25,308 nucleotides of DNA from positions 1 through 25,308 of the forward strand of contig JAZQZL010000047.1 in assembly GCA_045634005.1 (NCBI GenBank), written 5' to 3'. The notes beneath the pieces are model-generated. The model saw only the letters and a list, made by a program, of their open reading frames with translations, made no database searches and was not told the origin of the DNA. Below, piece by piece: positions 17,801 to 23,620 of this stretch. The position numbers and the translations under genes are program-made. The stretch is from Flemingiibacterium sp045634005 (GTDB lineage Bacteria > Bacillota > Clostridia > Oscillospirales > CAG-272). Positions within the stretch are counted from its first letter, which is position 1, and the number at the start of each line of letters is the position of its first letter.

Positions 17801-20800
17801 GAGGACGGTATAACAGCATCCGAAACTATCGCGGACGAGTACGGCGCGCCGATCACTCTGCCGATACCGAAGCGTGACGGCTATGGCTTTACGGGCTGGT
17901 ATCTCGAGGACGGTACCGCAGTTACCGCAAATACTATGCCCGCAATCACGGCGACACTCTATGCACACTGGAAAGCCGGCGAGTACGGCTATACCGTATA
18001 CCATTACCAGGAAGCACTGGACGGAAGCTACAAGCTCGCCGACACCGTTACCGGTACGGCGGAGATGGACAGCTCTTTAACATTCGAGCTGAACGCATAC
18101 GAGGGCTTCACAGCACCCGCCGCACAGACTATCACGATCACAAACAACTCCGACGAGAACGTTGTAGAGTATTACTACAAGAGAAATCAGTATACTCTAA
18201 CGTGGGATCTTGACGGCGGCAGCGCAGAGGCAGGATACACCACCGGCACTGTAAGTTACGGCGCGACTATCGTTGCTCCAGACGTAATTAAGACCGGTTA
18301 CACCGGTATGTGGGCAGTAGAGCCTCTTCAGACTATGCCTGCGCAGAATCTTATCTATGTGATGAATTGGACTGCTAACAACTACACCGTAACCTTTGAT
18401 ATGGGTAACGGAGTGGCTCTTGAAAGCAGAACGGTTACATTTGACGATGCTTACGGCACTCTCCCTGTTCCCGAAAAGGCAGGATATGAGTTCACCGGCT
18501 GGTACACAAGCGCTGTCGGCGGCGAAAAGATCACCGATTCCTCTATAGTTAAGACGGCAGATGATCATACGCTTTACGCGCATTGGGAGCTTATCGTATA
18601 CAGTATCTCCTATGAGCTTGACGGCGGTATCAACTCTTCGCTCAATCCTACCGATTACAACGTAGAAAAGGTTATTGCAATCAAGGAGCCGACAAAGGAA
18701 GGACATACGTTCCTCGGTTGGACTTTTGAAGGACAGGATGAGCCCGTACGCGACGTAATTCTCGACGGCGCTACCGGTGACCGTTCTTACACCGCAAATT
18801 GGCAGATCAACACCTACAAGGTGACATTCTACCGTGAAAACGGTATGCTCATTGAGGAGCTTCGCCTTGATTACGATTCCGCTATAACGGTTCCGGATGC
18901 AGGCACTCGCGACGGTTATACCTTTGGCGGTTGGGGTGCAGAAGTTCCCGCAACCATGCCGGCGCAGAACCTCAACTTTATCACCCAGTGGAAGCTTAAC
19001 ACCTATTCTATTATCTACAAGCTAAACGGCGGTGAAAACCATCCCGATAACGTAACCTACTATACCTCGGAAAGCTCGGATATCGAGTTTGCACCTGCGA
19101 CAAGAGCAGGCTACACATTCGGCGGATGGTACACGGATGAAACTCTCACCGAGCCGATCACCGCAGTAGCCGGCGGAAGCACAGGTGCGGTTACACTCTA
19201 CGCAAAGTGGACTGCCAACACCTACACCGTTAAGATGCATCTTAACAACAACACGGCGGATGTTATTACACAGACGTTTACGTTTGACGTTCGCACAGCG
19301 CTCACTAAGCATAACGCGACATACACGGGTTACAGCTTTGTTGGTTGGGCAACTGAAGCAAACGGCGATGCTATCTACACTAACGGTGCAAAGCTTTCCA
19401 ACCTTACCGCCGAGGCAAACGGCACTGTACATCTGTACGGTATCTGGGAGCCGGTAGTTTATACGGTTTCCTATCAGAACCTCTTTGAAGCAGCCAACAA
19501 TCCGTCGAATCCTACCGAGTTTACCGTGCTTAATAAGACTCTTATTGTTGAAGCACCGATAGGCGAGCGTGAGGGATACAACTTCGCCGGATGGTATGCA
19601 GACGAGATGCTGACTGTGCCGATCACGGGCAGCTATACAGTAAACGAAGCGCATAACATCAACATCTATGCAAAGTGGGATGCTAACCCCTACTCTGTAA
19701 CCTTCAACAATAACCTCCGCGACGGCAGCGCCCTCGGCGAGGCAACACAGCTGATGGTTTACGGCTCTAACACCAATCTTAAGCCGTTTGAAGAAATGAA
19801 CTTCAGTTACAGAGGACACACCTTCCTCGGTTGGCATACCGAGCAGGATGCTGCGACTCCGCTCTATACTGACGGTCAGCTTGTAAGCAGCCTGACCCCC
19901 AGCGGAAACATTACTCTGTACGCTGTCTGGGGCGTTAATGAGTACAGCATCACATACTCTATCGGTACAGGTGCAACTGCTCACAACAACCCGGCAAGCT
20001 ACAACGTATGGACCGATGATATCACTCTCGAGGCTCCTACGGACATCAAGGAAGGATATCAGTTCCTTGGCTGGTTCGACGATCTTGGCAACCAGGTAAC
20101 GACCATCGTCAAGTCAAGCATCGGTGATCGCAGCTACACTGCAAAGTGGGCACACGGCGGTATCTTTACTCTTAGGCTCGTAACTACTGCAAATGACACT
20201 ACTACGGGTACAGTAGCAACCTACGCAATAGAGAGAACCTTACCCGCAGGAACGCAGGCTACAGAAGATCCGCAGTATGTATACTACAGAACTGTAAACG
20301 GTACGGCATACGGCGGAACTGCGGCGCGCATTCACTTCATCCATGTTGGTGGTGAGGATGTATACGCAACGTTTGACAAGGGCACCTTCTCCAAGACCTT
20401 TACAGTTCATCAGATAGGCTACTGGGTAGGAGATAAGGATATCGCAACTTACACAGACGGTATAGACCGTTACTTTGATACTGAAATTTACAAGGTAGTA
20501 AATACAGTTCATACCGCTTATACAGGTGAGATGGGAAGTAATACATCTTGTCGTTACACCATCAAACAAGGCGATACCTACAAAATGAATAATGTATACG
20601 GCGATTGGGTTGGAAATAAAATCTTCTCAAGCAGTATCACGGTAACAAATAACGGCTTTGAATTTAGCGGCGCTACAACTGTTACCGGAAAGATCGGTCT
20701 TGCGAGCAGCTATACATTAGCACAAAAGCTTTATCTTGGCCTTGTAGGTGCACAGCTTGGTTTCTATACAAATATGGACCTTCAAGAGAATGAAGAATGC

Positions 20801-21406
20801 TTCCAGGAGATTAACCTGTGGTATGGCGGAAACGTTATCGGTTATTGGAAATACGATGGTGAAGGCGATAACCTTATGAGTTACTGGTTCTCAAAGCTTC
20901 ACTTGCCTGCTAAGAAGACCCAGGGTAATCTCAAGTTGAATACATATACTATTGATAGCAATTATTACGTGTCTATTAATAATAACAACGGCTTCTTTGT
21001 TGTTCCAATGCCGTCATCTACTACCGAAATCGGATTGCAGTATGCTACAAGCGGTGCATCACCCAATAAGTGGACGGCAGGTTCTGTTACAGCCTATACC
21101 AAGCCTTACGACGGTGCAGAACCCACGCAGACGGGATTGGCACGTATGGCATTCAGTCAGTATAAGCCCGGCGATAAGATTACTATCACCGTTCTCTTCA
21201 ACGAGATCGTTAAGAGCGCCTCTAATGTGAGCGTTGGCACCATCTCCGGTCTGCCGGCGAACAATTGGGAGTACGTTTCGGGCTACGGCACAAATGCTCT
21301 GACCTTTACCGGTACGGTAACTGGCAACATTGACATTACGCCCGAACTTAACGACAAGCTGGCGGCTATCAAGCCTCTCAGCGGCTCGTTCAGCGATATG
21401 TATTGA
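11816..21406 (+). CDS. Giant SLH-anchored surface protein with InlB_B and MucBP-like repeats
   Basis: 3,196 residues. Signal peptide 1-24 (cleavage after TVLA). Three SLH repeats at about 39-88, 100-150 and 167-215 anchor it to the cell wall. An acidic, Thr/Pro-containing linker (about 238-278) leads to a first InlB_B-type repeat (282-347). Residues about 355-1240 are mainly beta-rich and unassigned, with a Lys/Asp/Glu tract near 863-892. Residues about 1249-2780 hold some 17 InlB_B/Listeria-Bacteroides repeats (pattern YxVxFxxxGG...GYxFxGWY...LYAxW) with four MucBP-like inserts. The C-terminus (about 2781-3196) starts with a Calx-beta-like stretch (YYRTVNGTAYGGT) and ends in a beta-sandwich-like part. 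There is no LPXTG; anchoring is N-terminal. The SD is AAGGGA (11801-11806). The role is likely adhesion or cell-surface scaffolding. It is divergent from a two-component system and followed by a subtilase. Confidence 0.92.
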   Translation: MKKIVSFLLAFSIILSLVPTTVLADLVQSEVSTEQTNPFTDVKEGDWFYDAVQYARINGLFNGTTETTFDPNGTMTRGMFVTVLGRMAGVDKDAYLGDTEFSDVSASAYYAPYVEWASKYGITSGTGDGKFSPDAMITRQQMAVFFVRYFDAFDVEYDTGTQIDTVPTDCDKIADYAKEAVLKLWSNGLLNGDGVNFNPDSNATRAENATVCMRTDRVVDTWYKEPEVPSDRVRIEYPLVDDDDVGDGDNTGDQSGTTTPDNPSGNVASGLIPGLIPQSNSFRVSFVTNGGDPLEAKTVRKGTLVSDLPTPYRDEYIFTGWYYDNALSKLAAKSDAITANTTLYAGYIQSEGLEPVESPTFVSSLDVDGDFTITVVSYDPALSAEQVQSAITVEVVADSSQTDLFTVSGENGTYVISGKDGFDAGKTFRVTLCDTRLSFEGELDTVREFNFTTKKEQVLNLTISNDMLFIPMEDVSDIINDGNRVESLSIALYEADTDGNIGPADLTTGSFTYNGTLSLNVGDVAAVYAGQRPDLRGLESIDEENGDLAYIEIVAVDGKRISYKSAKAEQVIFTPDVLPIPVEHDQDSAADTITLDNKYLDFSGDVYAYMELDSQTTVDVGDYMLFYTGTIGQSEVAQGYALIEDVEIGEDATVITYVTVTWEEVEAAMDVYVQDQVKGSELLEGVDTDELEAAVEQHAIESGFAEEAALYLASLALATDSFTEWKEDVNVNDIRFTLDDGTPLSPEEIRLMAENKKVKVEREKLKASISTSLQHFSGYSGLRLTLEVGIKITITPSNDNDFTLEITVTGSFEQEMRLAIGASSEAIWKVWGIFPYIAEYRVTAYVDLFDYTGIEIEAEMITKEKEDDEDDDKEDDKDKEDGKDKDSKKSKVDEITGKIEKGIDIAKQIKEILNAKEEEDGDGDDEGAETINNALQKKYKEMLESEAEWVNIIEKELVNKELRVPPALPIIAIKFEANFVVQVKASVSVGFEFEYMNGKRYLYHINVFAGTVSNDVIDIQEETYEFTFYAMGHLGIKAGVAVEFAIGLLSTKVASVGFEAEAGVYAKLWGYFYYELKYTASAGRSQDYSGALMIEVGAYLEVDFKASALGGLASKEITLVDKEWPFWSIGKEDCVQDFVTPKAETPEVKLKQYIRSTVLSNDLFKMEYLDMKGGDMKSAVYSDETRFVISIDNPAFNYDPTTNTLSVTPPEGSVKEEGTMTITWIAYPLAFTSKPIQREIPLYWDNLRDGYVIVPYTNGGSYISIINQRYDSEVKVPADPVKDGYDFAGWYADSEFTTPYEWPVKMPNADANVYAMWTPSTDTPYIVEHYQQILGTPDYNLVYTEYMTGTTNDVVTPATESYTGYITPMAEEIEILPDGSTVQRYYYDLQTHTVTFDPGVVGGDVVSYELDFGGRITEPQFAANGYIFLGWDREIDPYMGEEDVVYTAQWMEDPATSYRVEYYVQQPDGRYVMQDFATYNGTTGYVITEEMLRNGAVLADDNGELVNADALYEIENGVFFQNITVGGEDLTAKGVDPVVQASGKTIIKVNYQRSSYKLTFDSANGEDALVYDVYYDADVSLPENIRRQGYTLTGWEPEFSEKMPAHDAVYTAKWQANDYTVSFDTNGGTGEIEAQPMVYDVASALYANTFVRTGYDFMGWSVVRNGSVRYADKESVVNLGTEKGQDVVLYASWKPTVYTITYNDSLAHSNPSTYTIESGAINLMAPEDKEGYTFTGWFEASDFSGEPVVMIEAGSYGDVVLYAGYVPNPYEIRFNANGGEGEMDALPMVYDLKKALPANEFVRTGYTFMGWARSAEGSVVFSDADQVVNLESAPGKVINLYAVWKLDTYSIEYVMNSGTNASGNPGTYTVLDSVVLSEPTRTGYKFMGWFTDDGVVITKIESGSTGNITLNAVWEANTNTPYVVEHYLQDLHKSTYTLEKREIFTGTTDALITPETISYEGFRAPAAQSCTIAPDGSLVVQYMYTRLSFALTLHYEDGITASETIADEYGAPITLPIPKRDGYGFTGWYLEDGTAVTANTMPAITATLYAHWKAGEYGYTVYHYQEALDGSYKLADTVTGTAEMDSSLTFELNAYEGFTAPAAQTITITNNSDENVVEYYYKRNQYTLTWDLDGGSAEAGYTTGTVSYGATIVAPDVIKTGYTGMWAVEPLQTMPAQNLIYVMNWTANNYTVTFDMGNGVALESRTVTFDDAYGTLPVPEKAGYEFTGWYTSAVGGEKITDSSIVKTADDHTLYAHWELIVYSISYELDGGINSSLNPTDYNVEKVIAIKEPTKEGHTFLGWTFEGQDEPVRDVILDGATGDRSYTANWQINTYKVTFYRENGMLIEELRLDYDSAITVPDAGTRDGYTFGGWGAEVPATMPAQNLNFITQWKLNTYSIIYKLNGGENHPDNVTYYTSESSDIEFAPATRAGYTFGGWYTDETLTEPITAVAGGSTGAVTLYAKWTANTYTVKMHLNNNTADVITQTFTFDVRTALTKHNATYTGYSFVGWATEANGDAIYTNGAKLSNLTAEANGTVHLYGIWEPVVYTVSYQNLFEAANNPSNPTEFTVLNKTLIVEAPIGEREGYNFAGWYADEMLTVPITGSYTVNEAHNINIYAKWDANPYSVTFNNNLRDGSALGEATQLMVYGSNTNLKPFEEMNFSYRGHTFLGWHTEQDAATPLYTDGQLVSSLTPSGNITLYAVWGVNEYSITYSIGTGATAHNNPASYNVWTDDITLEAPTDIKEGYQFLGWFDDLGNQVTTIVKSSIGDRSYTAKWAHGGIFTLRLVTTANDTTTGTVATYAIERTLPAGTQATEDPQYVYYRTVNGTAYGGTAARIHFIHVGGEDVYATFDKGTFSKTFTVHQIGYWVGDKDIATYTDGIDRYFDTEIYKVVNTVHTAYTGEMGSNTSCRYTIKQGDTYKMNNVYGDWVGNKIFSSSITVTNNGFEFSGATTVTGKIGLASSYTLAQKLYLGLVGAQLGFYTNMDLQENEECFQEINLWYGGNVIGYWKYDGEGDNLMSYWFSKLHLPAKKTQGNLKLNTYTIDSNYYVSINNNNGFFVVPMPSSTTEIGLQYATSGASPNKWTAGSVTAYTKPYDGAEPTQTGLARMAFSQYKPGDKITITVLFNEIVKSASNVSVGTISGLPANNWEYVSGYGTNALTFTGTVTGNIDITPELNDKLAAIKPLSGSFSDMY
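14402..14490 (+). repeat. Low-complexity Lys/Asp/Glu-coding tract
   Basis: Within the giant SLH protein, near residues 863-892, GAC, GAT, GAA and AAG codons alternate to encode a highly charged stretch (KEDDEDDDKEDDKDKED core). It continues into a likely helical segment with Glu-rich blocks to about residue 970. It separates two beta-rich halves of the middle region, so it is probably a flexible linker or helical spacer. Such tracts are prone to replication slippage. Confidence 0.7.
15560..20160 (+). repeat. Array of about 17 InlB_B-type repeats with four MucBP-like inserts
   Basis: This is the coding array inside the giant protein. Each InlB_B-type unit is 63-83 residues, starts with a YTVTFD-like strand, has a central GYxFxGWY turn and ends in LYAxW. 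MucBP-like units (pattern PYxVEHYxQ...GxTxxxV...YEGFxAP...YYYxR) begin near 15781, 16183, 17572 and 17986; the second is longer and more divergent. Copies are well diverged at the nucleotide level, so this is an old array. Both repeat types are known from Gram-positive adhesins. Confidence 0.85.
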
Positions 21407-21419
21407 TTTTCCCGAAAAG

Positions 21420-21449
21420 CAGAGGTGTCGGAGTGATCCGACACCTCTG
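21420..21449 (+). other. Perfect 13-bp hairpin without a T tract, between giant gene and protease
   Basis: CAGAGGTGTCGGA (21420-21432) pairs fully with TCCGACACCTCTG (21437-21449) around loop GTGA. It is followed by TAATATCT, not a T run, so it is not a classical intrinsic terminator. It lies in the 66-base gap before the subtilase. It could be a partial terminator, a processing or stability hairpin that lowers protease expression relative to the giant protein, or a protein-dependent stop site. Confidence 0.6.
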
Positions 21450-21472
21450 TAATATCTACGAAGGAGACTTTT

Positions 21473-22270
21473 ATGAAGTCTGTAAGAAAAATTATAGTTC
21501 TCATTTTGGCTGCTGTCAGCGTGTTGACACTTGCGGCTTGCTCACAGGAAAAAGAGCCGCCGCGTACGGTGAGAGTAGCGGTTATTGACACCGGTATTTC
21601 TGCAGATGCGATACCCGCCGAGTTTATCGGAGAGGGCGCAAACTACCTCGATAGCGAAAAAACAACGGCTGATACGTATGGTCACGGTACAGCAGTAGCA
21701 TCCGTGATTCTCGAAAATGCCGAGAACGTTATTTTGGTACCGCTTGTCAGCAATATGTATGTAAAGGGAAAGATATCGTTTGTTGATACGGCAACCTTCG
21801 CGCAGATGATACGTGATGCGGTGGATGTTTACGATTGCGAGATAATCAACATCAGCGCAGGGCTTGTGCTTGATAAAGAAGCGGTGCGCCTTGCTGTGGA
21901 ATACGCAGAAGAAAACGGAGTTCTCATAGTTGCTTCCGCCGGAAACGACTACAAGGAAAATGCGGGACAAATATACTATCCGGCGGCTTACGAAACCGTT
22001 TTGGCGGTAGGCTCGCTCACTGCGGACGGCTCGGCAATATCGGAATTTTCGCAAAGAGGTGCGTGGGTAAATACTTTCGCTGTGGGTGAGGATGTACACA
22101 TGCTGACTCTCAGCGGAGCCGATAAAACAGACAGTGGCTCCTCATATGCCGCGGCTAAAGTGACGGCTGCAGCGGTGAAGCTTTTGCAGGAAAACGAAGA
22201 TATGACTCCTGCCAAGCTTCGTGAACTCTTATGCTGCGTCAACGAAGCACCTACCTTTGATAAAGAATGA
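21473..22270 (+). CDS. Lipoprotein subtilisin-family (S8) serine protease
   Basis: 265 residues. A type II signal peptide ends in the lipobox LAAC (Cys23), so the enzyme is tethered to the outer membrane face. The S8 triad is complete: Asp39 in VAVIDTGI, His71 in TYGHGTAVAS, oxyanion Asn158 in ASAGND and Ser224 in SGSSYAAAKV. The usual GTSMAxP is altered to GSSYAAA, without the proline. Mature length is about 242 residues, shorter than typical subtilisins, with no room for an I9 propeptide. AAGGAG lies 6 nt before the ATG. It begins 66 bases after the giant SLH gene on the same strand, so the two are probably co-transcribed. A role in trimming or shedding that protein, or in making a signal for the nearby kinase, is plausible but inferred. 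Confidence 0.92.
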   Translation: MKSVRKIIVLILAAVSVLTLAACSQEKEPPRTVRVAVIDTGISADAIPAEFIGEGANYLDSEKTTADTYGHGTAVASVILENAENVILVPLVSNMYVKGKISFVDTATFAQMIRDAVDVYDCEIINISAGLVLDKEAVRLAVEYAEENGVLIVASAGNDYKENAGQIYYPAAYETVLAVGSLTADGSAISEFSQRGAWVNTFAVGEDVHMLTLSGADKTDSGSSYAAAKVTAAAVKLLQENEDMTPAKLRELLCCVNEAPTFDKE

Positions 22271-22308
22271 AACAATAGGTCAAACGCGCTGTACCTCATT
22301 GAGTAAAT

Positions 22309-22385
22309 CTGTATAGGCGGCTATCTCTATACAGAACATACTATGAATGTCTTTCCCCCTGCTGTATGTTTCATACAGTAGGGGG
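22309..22385. repeat. Two adjacent inverted repeats sharing a CTGTAT core
   Basis: First hairpin: CTGTATAG (22309-22316) with CTATACAG (22327-22334). Second: CCCCCTGCTGTAT (22355-22367) with ATACAGTAGGGGG (22373-22385), 13 pairs including one G-T wobble. Neither is followed by a T run on either strand. They fill the gap between the protease gene and the mobile-element genes, so they may be a factor-dependent end of the surface operon or part of the element's boundary. Confidence 0.5.
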
Positions 22386-22431
22386 ATTAAATCATATGGA
22401 GAGGAGTCTCTGAAGCCGATGATTTCTTGGC

Positions 22432-22692
22432 TTGCATAATAAAAGTTGGGGTAAGCCCAACAAACAAGTTCAAAAAGTCAGCGAATATGCAGAACTGCTA
22501 ACACTTGTGGTTCGGCATCAGGAAGACCTGCTCTCTCGACTAAATGATGAAGAAAAGGCAATCTTCGAAAAATACGCCGACTGCACAATTGAAATGCACG
22601 ACCTCAATGAGCGAGTGGCATTCACCAAAGGCTTTACGCTCGGAGCAAAAATAATCATCGAAGTGTTAATGTTAGATAATGATGATGCTTAA
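22432..22692 (+). CDS. DUF6809-family small protein, 5' end doubtful
   Basis: The 86-codon frame contains SEYAELLTLVVRHQEDLL, then LNDEEKAIFEKY and a FTKGFTLGAKIIIEVL ending, which fits my memory of DUF6809 proteins common in clostridial genomes and mobile elements; the function is unknown. The start is a problem. The only candidate in frame is TTG at 22432, without an SD, and a TGA stops the frame at 22420. An ATG at 22419 in another frame, about 12 nt after GGAGAGGAG, gives only MISWLA. Family members usually begin with a short MxxILxxLYxGN-like segment, which FLGLHNKSW resembles, so a 1-base shift near 22421 may have broken the start. Confidence 0.6.
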   Translation: MHNKSWGKPNKQVQKVSEYAELLTLVVRHQEDLLSRLNDEEKAIFEKYADCTIEMHDLNERVAFTKGFTLGAKIIIEVLMLDNDDA

Positions 22693-22792
22693 GCGTCGCT
22701 CCAAAATCTGCACCGCCATAAACAAAGAAAATGTCTGCTTGTGAAAAAATAAAAAAATTTGTAAAAAATTCAAAAAACACGCCGAGTTTCTG

Positions 22793-22821
22793 TTGACAAA
22801 CTCTAAAACCCATGTTATAAT
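22793..22821 (+). promoter_or_regulatory. Consensus sigma-A promoter driving the xis/mob region
   Basis: TTGACA (22793-22798), a 17-bp spacer ending in an extended TGT, and TATAAT (22816-22821) are all consensus. A/T-rich tracts just upstream (22740-22780) could act as an UP element. The expected start near 22828 lies about 270 bases before the first substantial gene, leaving a long leader. Confidence 0.88.
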
Positions 22822-22827
22822 GGAAAT

Positions 22828-23042
22828 CCTTCCTCGGGGATCCTTGGAAAAAATGAACAACTGAATATCATTCTGTTGTGCGTATTTGTTAGTGAGACGC
22901 AAATTTGTATAACAGAATTACTGGCAGTGACTGCTATGCATTCAGCTACACGTGTTTTATGCGTGTGTGTTTAATGTGTTGTTCAGTGACTGCCAGTTTT
23001 GTTTCTCGAACAAGGTTTCCGAAAAAACATATAGGGGGTGAT
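22828..23042 (+). ncRNA. Structured leader RNA with attenuator-like hairpins
   Basis: Between the promoter and the Xis-like gene there is no substantial ORF but strong secondary structure. One pairing is ATTCTGTT (22870-22877) with AACAGAAT (22911-22918), enclosing TGCG (22879-22882) with CGCA (22898-22901). Another is ACTGGCAGTGACTG (22920-22933) with CAGTGACTGCCAGT (22984-22997), 13 of 14 paired, followed by TTTGTTTCT, like a terminator with a large loop. GCAGTGACTGC is itself palindromic, giving alternative folds. This looks like conditional termination upstream of the excision/mobilization genes. No known RNA family is recognised. Confidence 0.5.
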
Positions 23043-23046
23043 AATA

Positions 23047-23070
23047 ATGATTTGTTATTCTGAAAACTAA
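23047..23070 (+). CDS. Possible 7-codon leader peptide upstream of xis
   Basis: ATG to TAA encodes MICYSEN. The SD is unusually strong (AGGGGGTGAT, 23033-23042) and well spaced, and there is no other gene for it to serve. It ends 29 bases before the Xis-like start. Such ORFs in mobile-element leaders can couple translation to antitermination or downstream initiation; here that role is inferred. Confidence 0.4.
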   Translation: MICYSEN

Positions 23071-23099
23071 AGCAAATAAAAAACATGGAGGTACAATAT

Positions 23100-23303
23100 T
23101 TGAAAAATTCAATATTCAAATCTTACGACGAGCTTCCGCTGTATCTTAATGCGGACACCGTCGCAAAACTATTTGGAATATCTCTTTCATCCGCTTACGA
23201 GCTGATGAAAGAAAAAGATTTTCCGTCCGTGCGCATCGGCAAGCGGCTGATCGTACCAAAAGAAAATCTGCAGGCGTGGGTGAATGCTCACATTGGAAAG
23301 TGA
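23100..23303 (+). CDS. Excisionase-like helix-turn-helix DNA-binding protein
   Basis: 67 residues from a TTG start. The protein has the short MerR/Xis-type winged HTH seen in element excisionases: KSYDELPLYLNADTVAKLFG, then ISLSSAYELMK as recognition region, then FPSVRIGKRLIVPKENLQAW. I chose TTG 23100 because GGAGGT (23087-23092) is ideally placed for it; the in-frame ATG at 23085 overlaps that SD and would add five residues (MEVQY) with no SD of its own. In related elements such proteins bend attachment-site DNA for excision by a tyrosine recombinase and may also regulate. No integrase lies within the window. Confidence 0.85.
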   Translation: MKNSIFKSYDELPLYLNADTVAKLFGISLSSAYELMKEKDFPSVRIGKRLIVPKENLQAWVNAHIGK

Positions 23304-23324
23304 GGTTGAGCGCATGATGTATTT

Positions 23325-23454
23325 ATGAAAAACAATTGAAAAGGCACTCGCCGCCTACGACAGAAAGCACGGAAAACAAGCAATTTGACGGCGCTTTGAG
23401 GCTGATTATTTTAAGCAGGATAAAGCCGTGTCTCACGGGATTGCCGGTAGATAG
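23325..23454 (+). pseudogene. Decayed small ORF
   Basis: Just after the Xis-like gene, the frame from 23329 reads KTIEKALAAYDRKHGKQAI, then TGA, then RRFEADYFKQDKAVSHGIAG, then R and TAG. The composition looks coding on both sides of the TGA. An ATGAAA at 23325 is out of frame by one base at a run of five A, so removing one A would give an MKTIEKAL start. I read this as a gene broken by a 1-base insertion and a nonsense change. The original family is not recognised. It could also be chance. Confidence 0.35.
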
Positions 23455-23504
23455 CTATCGGCATCCCGATACGGCAATTCACACCGCCCGGCAACGCCGT
23501 GCGG
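23436..23504 (+). other. Candidate origin of transfer (two strong hairpins)
   Basis: Hairpin 1: CGGGATTGCCG (23436-23446) with CGGCATCCCG (23459-23468), ten pairs with one bulged T; it overlaps the perfect palindrome GATAGCTATC (23450-23459). An alternative pairing ATTGCCG with CGGCAAT (23472-23478) also exists. Hairpin 2: CCGCCCGGC (23484-23492) with GCCGTGCGG (23496-23504), one mismatch, loop AAC. Stacked inverted repeats in the gap ahead of mobC and relaxase are the usual place for oriT in mobilizable elements. The nick site was not identified. Confidence 0.45.
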
Positions 23505-23620
23505 GGATGTTTCGGCAGATTTGCGCCTCTTTTGAGCAATTACGTATGCAGGTACATTGCAGGCATTTTGTATCTCATCTTGTATCGTGAGGGGACAAAA
23601 TTACTGAAACCGCTTCTACG

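Noticed and set aside
15560..20160. Periodic signal that might suggest a CRISPR or DNA-level satellite
   Set aside because: The periodicity is at protein level, with units of 63-83 residues and diverged nucleotides; there are no short identical repeats with unique spacers.
23085..23099. ATG 23085 as start of the Xis-like protein
   Set aside because: This ATG is part of the SD itself (ATGGAGGT). The TTG at 23100 is correctly spaced from it and gives the usual family N-terminus.
23394..23396. TGA read through as selenocysteine or tryptophan in the broken ORF
   Set aside because: No SECIS-like element or recoding context was seen, other genes use TGA as stop, and a second stop and a frameshift are also present.
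23336..23590. 84-codon plus-strand ORF in the gap before mobC
   Set aside because: It has no SD, an arginine-rich composition like an out-of-frame reading, and it spans the hairpin cluster. The adjacent frame looks more coding-like but is broken.
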